NCBI RefSeq assembly: GCF_001598235.1
Contig: NZ_BCYO01000015.1
Coordinates: 56,197-120,196 of the forward strand
Source: Polaromonas jejuensis NBRC 106434
GTDB lineage: Bacteria; Pseudomonadota; Gammaproteobacteria; Burkholderiales; Burkholderiaceae_C
Direction: 5' to 3'
DNA length: 64,000 nt
Shown: one piece after another, positions 52,462 to 59,860 of the stretch
How positions within the stretch are numbered: position 1 is the stretch's first letter
How the letters are laid out: each line of letters opens with the position of its first letter
The notes under the pieces: model-generated
Told to the model about the DNA's origin: nothing
The model's input: the letters and a program-made list of their open reading frames with translations, nothing else
Databases searched by the model: none
Translations under genes and position numbers: made by a program

Positions 52462-53335
52462 AGCGGGCGATGGCCGGCTCACCCTGAAGACGGCCGTCCT
52501 CACCGCGGTGGCGATGCTCGCCTTCGCGGCCAATTCACTGTTGTGCCGGCTCGCGTTGCAGCAAGGGAGCATCGATCCGGCCAGCTTCGCCAGCATCAGA
52601 CTGGTTTCCGGAGCGATCACGCTCGCCGTCATCGTGCGATTCCGGTCGCAACGGTCCTCGCCCGGCCATGCCGACTGGCTCGCGGCGGCCATGCTGTTTG
52701 CTTATGTCGCGTTCTTCTCCTTCGCGTATCTCACCTTGCCCGCGGGCACGGGCGCGTTGATTCTGTTCGGCGCTGTTCAGTTGACGATGTTCAGCGTCGG
52801 CCTGCACTCGGGCGAGCGGTTCGGGCTCATCGCATGGTTCGGTCTCGCCCTGGCTGTCGCGGGGCTCGTCTACCTGGTGTCGCCGGGTGTCGCTGCGCCG
52901 CCGCTCCTCGGCGCGGCATTGATGGCGATCGCAGGCGTGGCGTGGGGGGTGTACTCGCTGCGCGGCCGCGGCCTGCCCGACCCGCTGGTCGCCACGGCGG
53001 GCAACTTCGTGCGGGCGGCGCCGCTCGCCCTCGTGCTGAGCCTGCTTTTCGTTGCCAACGCTCACGCGGATGCGGCCGGGGTCACCCTGGCCATTGCCTC
53101 TGGCGCACTCACGTCCGGTCTCGGATATGTCATCTGGTATGCCGCGCTGAACAAGCTTTCCGCCATGCGAGCCGCCACGGTGCAGTTGTCGGTGCCGCTG
53201 ATCGCCGCATTTGGCGGAGTGGTGTTCCTGTCGGAAGCGATCACACCACGCCTGGCGGCTGCCTCCGTGGCAATCCTGGGTGGCATTGCGTTGGTGCTGA
53301 CCCGCAGGCAGGAGAAACCGAAACCGCGCCCGTAG
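52454..53335 (+). CDS. EamA/DMT-family transporter
   Basis: Inner-membrane protein of 293 residues with about ten hydrophobic helices arranged as two EamA repeats, the usual drug/metabolite transporter layout. The second repeat includes AIAGVAWGVYSLRGRG, and the late GYVIWYAALNKLSAMRAATVQLSVP and VVFLSEAITPRL segments are typical. The start at 52454 overlaps the DUF2182 stop by 8 bp, so the three genes form one operon. The substrate is unknown. Confidence 0.9.
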   Translation: MPEAGDGRLTLKTAVLTAVAMLAFAANSLLCRLALQQGSIDPASFASIRLVSGAITLAVIVRFRSQRSSPGHADWLAAAMLFAYVAFFSFAYLTLPAGTGALILFGAVQLTMFSVGLHSGERFGLIAWFGLALAVAGLVYLVSPGVAAPPLLGAALMAIAGVAWGVYSLRGRGLPDPLVATAGNFVRAAPLALVLSLLFVANAHADAAGVTLAIASGALTSGLGYVIWYAALNKLSAMRAATVQLSVPLIAAFGGVVFLSEAITPRLAAASVAILGGIALVLTRRQEKPKPRP

Positions 53336-53461
53336 TGCCCATCGCGAATCTGGCGCACCGTGTTCCCGATCACGCATGGTGGACCATGCCGACCGCTTGC
53401 ACTCCATTGCGACTGAGACAGACTTGAATAGAAGCGGCGTACGAAGTGACCGCCCGGCCAT

Positions 53462-54094
53462 TCAGACCGTCGGCCTGCGCCACACGCTGGCCAGCCAGGG
53501 CTGCTGTTCGAAGGGCAGGCCGGCGGGGCGGTAGTAGTGCGTCAGTTCGACGAATCCTGCAGCCAGCAGGTAGTTGCGCCAAGTCTGCCAATCATGGAAG
53601 GCGCCGTAGCGCTCGCCGCTCCAGCCCTCCCGGCCGTCGCCCCTGGGGTTGGAGCTGAAGAGTACGCCGCCCGGCTTGAGGGTGGCATGCAGTTGCTTGA
53701 GCACCTGCGGCAAGGCCTGGCAGGGGACATGGAACAGTGCGGCGTTGGCGAACACGCCGTCGAAGTGCCCGTCAGGCAAATCGAGTTCGAGGAAGTTCTG
53801 CTGCAGCACTTCGCAGCCACTGTAGGCGCGCGCCATGGTGGCCAGCCGCGCGGCACCCTCAAGGCCGGTGGGGTGGTGTCCGAGTTCCTTGAAGGTCTTG
53901 AGATCGCGTCCTGGCCCGCAGCCGAAGTCGAGCAGCTCGAACGGCGGGCTTGCCTCGATATATTGCAGCAGCGCGGCGATGTTCTGGCTGACGTCATGAT
54001 CGCGCGTGCCCTGCCAGAACTCATCGGCGTGATGCTCATAATGCGCCAGCGTCAGTGCGGCGATGCGTTTGAGAGCTTCGGGGGTCAGGGTCAT
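53462..54094 (-). CDS. Class I SAM-dependent methyltransferase
   Basis: Protein of 210 residues with a Rossmann methyltransferase fold. The SAM motif I is LLDFGCGPGRDLKTF (about 54-68), followed by GLEGAARLATMAR and the FDGVFANAALFHVP motif. It resembles small Tam/UbiE-like or thiopurine methyltransferase-type proteins, but the acceptor is not evident. It is a single gene on the minus strand, convergent with the EamA gene and 66 bp after the amidase gene's end, with a hairpin between them. Confidence 0.88.
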   Translation of the reverse strand: MTLTPEALKRIAALTLAHYEHHADEFWQGTRDHDVSQNIAALLQYIEASPPFELLDFGCGPGRDLKTFKELGHHPTGLEGAARLATMARAYSGCEVLQQNFLELDLPDGHFDGVFANAALFHVPCQALPQVLKQLHATLKPGGVLFSSNPRGDGREGWSGERYGAFHDWQTWRNYLLAAGFVELTHYYRPAGLPFEQQPWLASVWRRPTV

Positions 54095-54118
54095 AGCTTC
54101 TCATGCTATTCGATTTGT

Positions 54119-54144
54119 TGAAAGGCAGCTCACTCGCTGCCTTT
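54119..54144. terminator. Hairpin between the amidase and methyltransferase genes
   Basis: GAAAGGCAGC and GCTGCCTTTC form a perfect 10-bp stem with a 6-nt loop. It lies after the amidase stop and before the methyltransferase start on the minus strand, so it may end the amidase transcript. Confidence 0.55.
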
Positions 54145-54160
54145 CTGCCCAACATATTGG

Positions 54161-55681
54161 CTAAACAGCCGTCATGCCGTCGCCGGAGTCTCTGAAACCG
54201 TCTGCCTCAGGCGGATGCGTGACGATGGACTTGAGCTCGGGCCGCGCGGTGCGCAGCGCATCCATGTCTGGCTTCGGGCGGCGCAGCGCCGGCGTGGCTT
54301 CAAACGCCTGCTCCAGCGCCTGGGCCGCCGCCATCAACTGCGCGTCGCCGCGCAGGCGCCCGATGACCTGCAGGCCAAACGGCATGCCGTGTTCGTCGCT
54401 GCCGCAGGGCAGCGACAGGGCCGGGTTGGTGGCCAGCGTCACCACATAGGTCAGGCCCAGCCAGTGGTAATAGTTGCGCATGGCCTGGCCGTCGATGTTG
54501 CCGGCGTACAGCTCGGTCCAGGGGAAGGGCGTGACCGGCGTTGTCGGCGCGAGGATCAGGTCGTATTGCTCGAACGCCCTGGCAAACTGGCGCGCAATGC
54601 GGGTCTGCTCCAGGTGGGCCCAGGCCCGGTCCGCCAGGGTGATGGCCGCCGCGATGTCCATGTTGGCGCGCACATTCGGGCCCAGCGTCTCGGGCTCCTT
54701 GCGCCAGGTGTCGGCAAACGCGGCAACAAAGCTTTCCGCACGCAGGATGTCAAAGGCGCGGTCGGCGTCACCCAGCTGCAGGTCCACCGGCTCGCAGCTC
54801 GCCACCAGCGGCCGGATTGCTTCGACGCGCTGGCGGAACACCCTGCGTATTTCCGGGTCGACGATGCACAGGCCGAAGTCTTCCGTCGTGCCGACGCGCA
54901 GGGTCGAGAGATCGACCTCCTTGAGCGGCCACAGCGTCGACGCCTCCACCGGGTAGGACAGCGGATCCCGCGCGTCGGGGCCCACGCTGGCGGCAAACAT
55001 CAGCGCGGTGTCAAGCACGTTGCGCCCCATCGGCCCCAGCACCGAAATGACGGACCAGCCCAGCGGCCGCGCATCATTGGCCACCAGGCCGGGCGAGGGG
55101 CGCAGGCCCACCACGCCGCACAGCGCCGCCGGAATGCGCAGCGAGCCGCCGGTGTCCGAACCGGTGCACAGCGGCAGCATGTCGGTGGCCAGCGCCGCCG
55201 CCGAGCCGCCCGAGGAACCACCGGCATTGAGCGCGGGGTTGAACGGGTTGCCGGTGGCGCCCCAGACCGGGTTGCGCGTGTTGGCGCCCGCGCCCATGTC
55301 GGGCACATTGGTCTTGGCGGTGATGATGGCGCCCGCCGCGCGCAGCCGGGCCACCAGCGCGTTGTCGGCGCTGGGCACGTTGCCGCGCAGCCGCACATTG
55401 CCATAGGTGGTGAGCAGGCCGGCCGTGTCCTGCAGGTCTTTCACCCCCAGCGGCAGGCCATGCAGCGGGCCCAGCGGCTCGCCGCGCATCACCTGCGCCT
55501 CGGCTTGGCGTGCGGCCTCGCGGGCACGGGTGAAGTCGGTGGCGCAAATCGCGTTGATGGCGGGGTTGATACTTTCAATGCGGGCGATGCAGGCGTCCAG
55601 CAGTTCCACCGGCGAGATCTGGCGGCTGCCGATCAGGCGGCGCAGTTCAACGGCGGATTTTTCGGGCAGGGTCTGGTCCAT
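54161..55681 (-). CDS. Amidase-signature family amidase
   Basis: Amidase of 506 residues. The Ser-cisSer-Lys triad is complete: Lys81 in LGVKDLQDT, a cis-Ser in NAGGSSGGSAAALA (about 156) and the nucleophile Ser180 in TGSDTGGSLRIPA. Relatives hydrolyse amides, acylureas or carbamoyl compounds and are not GatA here, as no gatB or gatC is present. The ATG at 55681 lies 2 nt after the stop of the Bug gene, so the two are coupled. It is the last gene of a group reading FAD oxidoreductase-aminotransferase-Bug-amidase. The substrate is unknown. Confidence 0.92.
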   Translation of the reverse strand: MDQTLPEKSAVELRRLIGSRQISPVELLDACIARIESINPAINAICATDFTRAREAARQAEAQVMRGEPLGPLHGLPLGVKDLQDTAGLLTTYGNVRLRGNVPSADNALVARLRAAGAIITAKTNVPDMGAGANTRNPVWGATGNPFNPALNAGGSSGGSAAALATDMLPLCTGSDTGGSLRIPAALCGVVGLRPSPGLVANDARPLGWSVISVLGPMGRNVLDTALMFAASVGPDARDPLSYPVEASTLWPLKEVDLSTLRVGTTEDFGLCIVDPEIRRVFRQRVEAIRPLVASCEPVDLQLGDADRAFDILRAESFVAAFADTWRKEPETLGPNVRANMDIAAAITLADRAWAHLEQTRIARQFARAFEQYDLILAPTTPVTPFPWTELYAGNIDGQAMRNYYHWLGLTYVVTLATNPALSLPCGSDEHGMPFGLQVIGRLRGDAQLMAAAQALEQAFEATPALRRPKPDMDALRTARPELKSIVTHPPEADGFRDSGDGMTAV

Positions 55682-55683
55682 GT

Positions 55684-56664
55684 TCAATCCATTCTGATTT
55701 GCGCACGTTCGGCAATGCCGCGCATGCGGGTGATCTCGGCCGAGACCATGACTGGCCAGTCTGCGATGGCGTGGTAGCCGGGCTCGAAGCCGGCGGCCTT
55801 CATCTTGTTCTGGGTGTCGGGGCTGGCCATCAGGGTTGCCAGTGCCTTGTCGAGCCGGGCCTTGACGTCCGGTTGCAGGCCGTGCGGCGTTACCAGCGCC
55901 AGCCAGGCATTCATCTCGAAGCCGGGATAGCCCGCTTCGGCCACCGTGGGAACGTCGGGCAGCAGGGCCGAGCGTTTTGCTGTCGTCACCGCCAGCACCT
56001 TGATCTTGCCGCTCTTGAGCTGCGACATGGCGGCCACCACGGTATCGAACGACAAGGGAATCTGCCCGCCTATCAGGTCTGTCATCAGCGGCGCGCTGCC
56101 CTTGTACGGCACATGCATCATCTTCAGGCCGGTGGCGGCGTTGAACATGGCCCCGGCAAAGTTGGAGGAGGTGCCGTTGCCGAAGCTGCCATAGACGAAC
56201 TTGTCCGGGTTGGCTTTTGCGGCAGCCACCAGCTGCGGCACGCTGGTGGCGGCGACCGACGAATTGGCCAGCAGCGCCAGCGCCACCGTGCCGACCATGC
56301 CAATGGGCTCAAAGCCCTTGACCGGGTCGTAGGAAAGCTTGGCCTGCAGCGCCGGATTGAGCGTGAACGTGGAGTTGGAGCTGATGAGCAGGGTGTAGCC
56401 GTCGGGTTTGGCGTTGGCGACGGCAGCCGCTCCGATGGCTGTGCCGGCGCCAGGCTTGTTGTCCACGATCACCGGCCGGCCCAGCTGCTCTTCGAGCTTC
56501 CCGGCCAGAATGCGCGCCAGCACGTCGGCCGCGCCGCCGGCCGGGTAGGGTGCGACCAGCGTGACGGGCCGCTCGGGGTAGCCCGCCGCGCAGGCGAGTC
56601 CGGCGAAGAGGAGGCTGCTGGCAATCAGTGTGCGGCGCAGCAGCTTGAAGGGTTTGTTTTGCAT
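55684..56664 (-). CDS. Bug/TctC-family binding protein of the amidase group
   Basis: Periplasmic receptor of 326 residues. The signal peptide is FKLLRRTLIASSLLFAGLACA and the mature start YPERPVTLVAPYPAGGAAD. VIVDNKPGAGTAIGAAAVA and HVPYKGSAPLMTDLIGGQIPL are family landmarks. It lies 29 bp after the aminotransferase gene and 2 nt before the amidase gene. Its ligand is probably the amide or amino compound handled by these enzymes; this is inferred. Confidence 0.9.
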   Translation of the reverse strand: MQNKPFKLLRRTLIASSLLFAGLACAAGYPERPVTLVAPYPAGGAADVLARILAGKLEEQLGRPVIVDNKPGAGTAIGAAAVANAKPDGYTLLISSNSTFTLNPALQAKLSYDPVKGFEPIGMVGTVALALLANSSVAATSVPQLVAAAKANPDKFVYGSFGNGTSSNFAGAMFNAATGLKMMHVPYKGSAPLMTDLIGGQIPLSFDTVVAAMSQLKSGKIKVLAVTTAKRSALLPDVPTVAEAGYPGFEMNAWLALVTPHGLQPDVKARLDKALATLMASPDTQNKMKAAGFEPGYHAIADWPVMVSAEITRMRGIAERAQIRMD

Positions 56665-56693
56665 GATGACCTTAGTGGATGAAAGTTTGGACT

Positions 56694-58016
56694 TCAGCGC
56701 GCGGCAGGCAGCAGCGGCCTGCGCGCAGCGACCACGGCGTCCAGCGCGGTCACGAATTCATCGGCCTGGGTTTCGCCGAACGGCAGCGACAACGCCACCA
56801 GCCCGCGCCGCGCCAGAAAGATGCCGCGCTCCAGCAGGTCGAAAAACAGCAGTGCCTTGATGCGGTCGTCGGTGCCGGCCAGGTCGGCCGCGTTGCGCAG
56901 GGGACGGTCGGTGGCATGCAGTTGCATCACCGAGCCCAGGCCGGTGAACTGCAGCCCTACCGCGTGCCGTGTGAACACGCCATTGAGCCGTTCGCGCAGG
57001 CGCTCGCCGCGTTGGTTCAGCGCGTCGAGGGCAGCCGGTGTCAGCACCTGCGTCAGGCCGGCCAGGCCGGCGGCCATGGTCAGCGCGTTGTTGTTGAAGG
57101 TGCCGGCATGGCCCAGCGCGTCGGGCCGGCGCGGGTCAAAGCGCGACATCACATCCGCCCGGCCACCGAACGCGCCGAAGGACAGGCCGCCGCCGAAGTA
57201 CTTGCCCAGCGTGGTGAGGTCAGGTTTCAAACCCAGCAGCGCCTGACGGCCGCCGCCAGACAGGCGCGAAGTCATGACTTCATCGAGGATCAGCAAGGCG
57301 CCGCATTCGTCGGCCAGTGCGCGCAGGCCATGCAAAAAGGCGGGCGCTGCGGGGATGCAGCCGCCCGCGCCCAGCATGGGCTCGATCAGGATCGCCGCCA
57401 GTTGCGGGCCATGTGCCTGAACCAGCGCGCGCACCGCGTCCAGGTCGTTGTAGGGCGCGACCACGAAGTCGTGCGGCACGTTCACCGGCGAGCCGCCGCC
57501 GCCAAACGACAGCACGCCGCCGTGGTAGGCGCCATTGAACACCAGCACCTTGCGCCGGCCGGTGTGCGCGGTGGCGGCTGCCAGCGCCATCAGGTTGGCC
57601 TCGGTGCCCGAGTTGGTGAAGCGCAAGAGCGCCATGCCGGGAAAGCGGCGCTGGATCTCATGCGCCAGCGCAGCCTCGCGCGCCGTGTGCGAGGACAGGC
57701 TCAGGCCGTCCTGCAGCGCGGCCACGATGGCTTGCTGGATCACCGGATTCGAGTGGCCATAAATGCCCGCCGTGAACTCGCCCAGCGCATCCAGGTAGCG
57801 GTGGCCGTCCGCATCCCACAGGTGGCAGCCCTCGCCGCGCGCCATGTAGAGCGGGAACGGCGAGTAGAACAGCACACTGCGGGTATTGCCCGCGGGCAGC
57901 ACGTCGGCGGCTTCGTTGAGCAGCCGTTCGCTGGCGGGGTTGCGCGCCCGGTAGCGGGCGGTGGCTTCGACCAAAGCCGGGTCAAGCTCAGTGAGGGGTA
58001 TGGCGCGCTGGTTCAT
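56694..58016 (-). CDS. Class III PLP aminotransferase (glutamate-1-semialdehyde mutase-like)
   Basis: PLP enzyme of 440 residues. The cofactor Lys272 is in TTLGKYFGGGLSFGAFGG, and Asp245 in LLILDEVMTSR contacts the pyridine ring. SGTEAN and GAYHGG are further family marks. It resembles glutamate-1-semialdehyde aminomutase and beta-/omega-aminotransferases. A haem-synthesis role is unlikely because the gene sits in a catabolic group with a Bug protein, amidase and FAD oxidoreductase. The start at 58016 gives the family N-terminus; the natural amino donor is unknown. Confidence 0.9.
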   Translation of the reverse strand: MNQRAIPLTELDPALVEATARYRARNPASERLLNEAADVLPAGNTRSVLFYSPFPLYMARGEGCHLWDADGHRYLDALGEFTAGIYGHSNPVIQQAIVAALQDGLSLSSHTAREAALAHEIQRRFPGMALLRFTNSGTEANLMALAAATAHTGRRKVLVFNGAYHGGVLSFGGGGSPVNVPHDFVVAPYNDLDAVRALVQAHGPQLAAILIEPMLGAGGCIPAAPAFLHGLRALADECGALLILDEVMTSRLSGGGRQALLGLKPDLTTLGKYFGGGLSFGAFGGRADVMSRFDPRRPDALGHAGTFNNNALTMAAGLAGLTQVLTPAALDALNQRGERLRERLNGVFTRHAVGLQFTGLGSVMQLHATDRPLRNAADLAGTDDRIKALLFFDLLERGIFLARRGLVALSLPFGETQADEFVTALDAVVAARRPLLPAAR

Positions 58017-58038
58017 GGCCGTGATTTCCTGATGTCGA

Positions 58039-59166
58039 TTAACGCAAGCGCGCCGGTGACAGCGCGGCAGCTTCAACGCCGCACTGGGTCAGCTCGGCTG
58101 GCAAGGCCACATCACGCAGCAGGGCATCTGCCAGCGCGCTGGCGCCGGCCGCGCTCTGGATGCCGTAGCCGCCCTGGGCTGCCAGCCAGAAAAAGCCGGG
58201 GCAGGCGCCATCCCAGCCGATCACCATCTCGCCGTCGGGCACAAATGAGCGCAGCCCGGCCCAGGTGCTGGTGGGGCGGCGAATGGTCAGGGTCGAGACG
58301 CTTTCGATCTGGTAAATGCCCATGGCAATGTCCAGTTCCTCGGGCACGACATCATGCGCCACGGTGGGGTCGGCATTGGCCGGTGAGCCCAGCAGCTGGC
58401 CGGCGTCGGGTTTGAAGTAATAGCTTTCGTCCATGCCGACGACGGCCGGCCAGCCGGAGGTGTCCATGCCCTCGGGTGCCTTGAAGGTAAAGGCGCTGCG
58501 CCGGTGCGGCACCAGCCCGATGGGCGCGGCGCCAAACAGGGCCGCAAGCTCGTCGGCCCAGGCGCCGGCGGCATTGACCACGGCGCGTGCACGCAGCGCC
58601 TGGCCATCGGCAAACTGCAGCGCCCAGCCCTGTCCGTCATGCCTGGCCTGGGTCAGCAGAGCGCTGGTGCGCAGCTCGCCGCCCTGTTGCCGGAAGCCGC
58701 GCAGAAAGCCCTGGTGCAGCGCATGCACGTCGATGTCCTGGGCGCCGGGGTCGTACAGGGCGCCGTGCACCATTTCGGGCCGCAGGCAGGGCACGCGCTC
58801 CAAGGTGGCGCGGGCGTCCAGCACTTCAAGGTCGGGGCAGCCCGTGGCCAGTTCGGCGCGGGTTTGCGCCATCAGTGCTTCCTGCCCGGGCGTGGCGAGG
58901 TACAGCGCCCCCCGGGGCTGCATGAGCGGCGCGGTGGCAAAGCCTTGGGGCGGCTGTTCGTAAAAGGCCCGGCTGGCGCGGGTCAGCGCCCGCACGGCCG
59001 GCGGGCCGTAGCTTTCCATGAACATGGCGGCCGAGCGGCCGGTGGAGTGGTAGCCGGGCTGGGCCTCGCGTTCGAGCAGCAGCACGCCACGCTGCCCGGC
59101 CAGGCGCCAGGCCAGGGACGCGCCGGCGATGCCGGCGCCAAAGATCACAATGTCATATTCTCGCAT
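58039..59166 (-). CDS. FAD-dependent oxidoreductase (DAO/glycine oxidase-like)
   Basis: Flavoprotein of 375 residues of the D-amino acid oxidase superfamily. The FAD site is IVIFGAGIAGASLAW (GxGxxG at about 10-15). A RSAAMF stretch follows, with VVNAAGAWADELAALFG and the C-terminal FFWLAAQGGYGIQSAAGASALADAL. It likely oxidises an amino or hydroxy acid. The ATG at 59166 gives MREYDIVIFGAG. The start codon lies inside a tandem dyad operator (59158-59189). It is first of the amidase group and divergent from the XRE-cupin gene. Confidence 0.9.
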   Translation of the reverse strand: MREYDIVIFGAGIAGASLAWRLAGQRGVLLLEREAQPGYHSTGRSAAMFMESYGPPAVRALTRASRAFYEQPPQGFATAPLMQPRGALYLATPGQEALMAQTRAELATGCPDLEVLDARATLERVPCLRPEMVHGALYDPGAQDIDVHALHQGFLRGFRQQGGELRTSALLTQARHDGQGWALQFADGQALRARAVVNAAGAWADELAALFGAAPIGLVPHRRSAFTFKAPEGMDTSGWPAVVGMDESYYFKPDAGQLLGSPANADPTVAHDVVPEELDIAMGIYQIESVSTLTIRRPTSTWAGLRSFVPDGEMVIGWDGACPGFFWLAAQGGYGIQSAAGASALADALLRDVALPAELTQCGVEAAALSPARLR

Positions 59167-59189
59167 TTGAGAATTCTCACATGCGAGAA
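59158..59189. promoter_or_regulatory. Tandem TTCTC-N6-GAGAA operator overlapping the FAD gene start
   Basis: Two exact TTCTC-N6-GAGAA dyads stand head to tail at 59158-59173 and 59174-59189. The pair as a whole is also a 34-bp dyad with arms ATTCTCGCAT and ATGCGAGAAT. The start codon of the FAD oxidoreductase lies within the left dyad, so a bound repressor would block transcription and perhaps translation. The XRE-cupin gene starting at 59244 probably encodes the binding protein. Confidence 0.75.
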
Positions 59190-59243
59190 TCATGCCTGTC
59201 CAGTGCCATCCGTCTATTTTCAGCCTGACCAAGGGAAAACACC

Positions 59244-59852
59244 ATGTCTGCACGCAATGCCCGCATCCACGCCGCCGCACCCGAGGCTGACCGGGTGCAG
59301 CTTGGCCTCAGGCTGCGTGAACACCGCAAGGCGCGGCAATTGACGCTCAAGGCGCTGTCCGCGCGTTCCGGCGTGGCGCTGTCCACGCTGTCCAAAATGG
59401 AACTGGGCCAGACCTCGGTCGGCTATGAAAAGGTCGCCGCAGCAGCGCGGGCGCTGTCGCTGGATGTGGGCCAGCTGTTTGACGGGCGGGCCCCGGCGCC
59501 GGCAGGTGCGGCTGCACCGTCGGTGGTATGGTCCCCGGTCGGCGCGGGACCGGCCTATAGTTCGGGCAACTACGACTACCGCATGCTGGCAACTGACTTC
59601 CCGGGCAAGCGCATGACGCCGCTGCATGGCCGCATCGTGGCGCGCGAGCGGGGCCAGTTTCCCGACTTCATCCATCATCCGGGCCAGGAGTTCGTGATGG
59701 TGTTGTCAGGCCGGGTACGCATCGAGTTCGAGACCGGCGAAATCATCGAAGTCGGGCGCCACGAGTCGGCGTATTTCGACAGCGGCATCGGTCACATCTA
59801 TGTCTCGCTGGGCCGCACCGATGCGCAGGTGCTGGTGGTAATGAGCGAGTAG
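59244..59852 (+). CDS. XRE-family regulator with C-terminal cupin domain
   Basis: Regulator of 202 residues. The XRE helix-turn-helix is at about 20-75 (LKALSARSGVALSTLSKMELGQ). A short linker leads to a cupin sensing domain at about 110-200 (HHPGQEFVMVLSGRVRIEFETGE). The layout is like PuuR, the putrescine-use repressor, and other amino-compound regulators. It is divergent from the FAD oxidoreductase gene and faces the operator at 59158-59189. It ends 8 bp before the convergent xdhB gene. The effector is unknown. Confidence 0.9.
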   Translation: MSARNARIHAAAPEADRVQLGLRLREHRKARQLTLKALSARSGVALSTLSKMELGQTSVGYEKVAAAARALSLDVGQLFDGRAPAPAGAAAPSVVWSPVGAGPAYSSGNYDYRMLATDFPGKRMTPLHGRIVARERGQFPDFIHHPGQEFVMVLSGRVRIEFETGEIIEVGRHESAYFDSGIGHIYVSLGRTDAQVLVVMSE

Positions 59853-59860
59853 TGGGTGGC

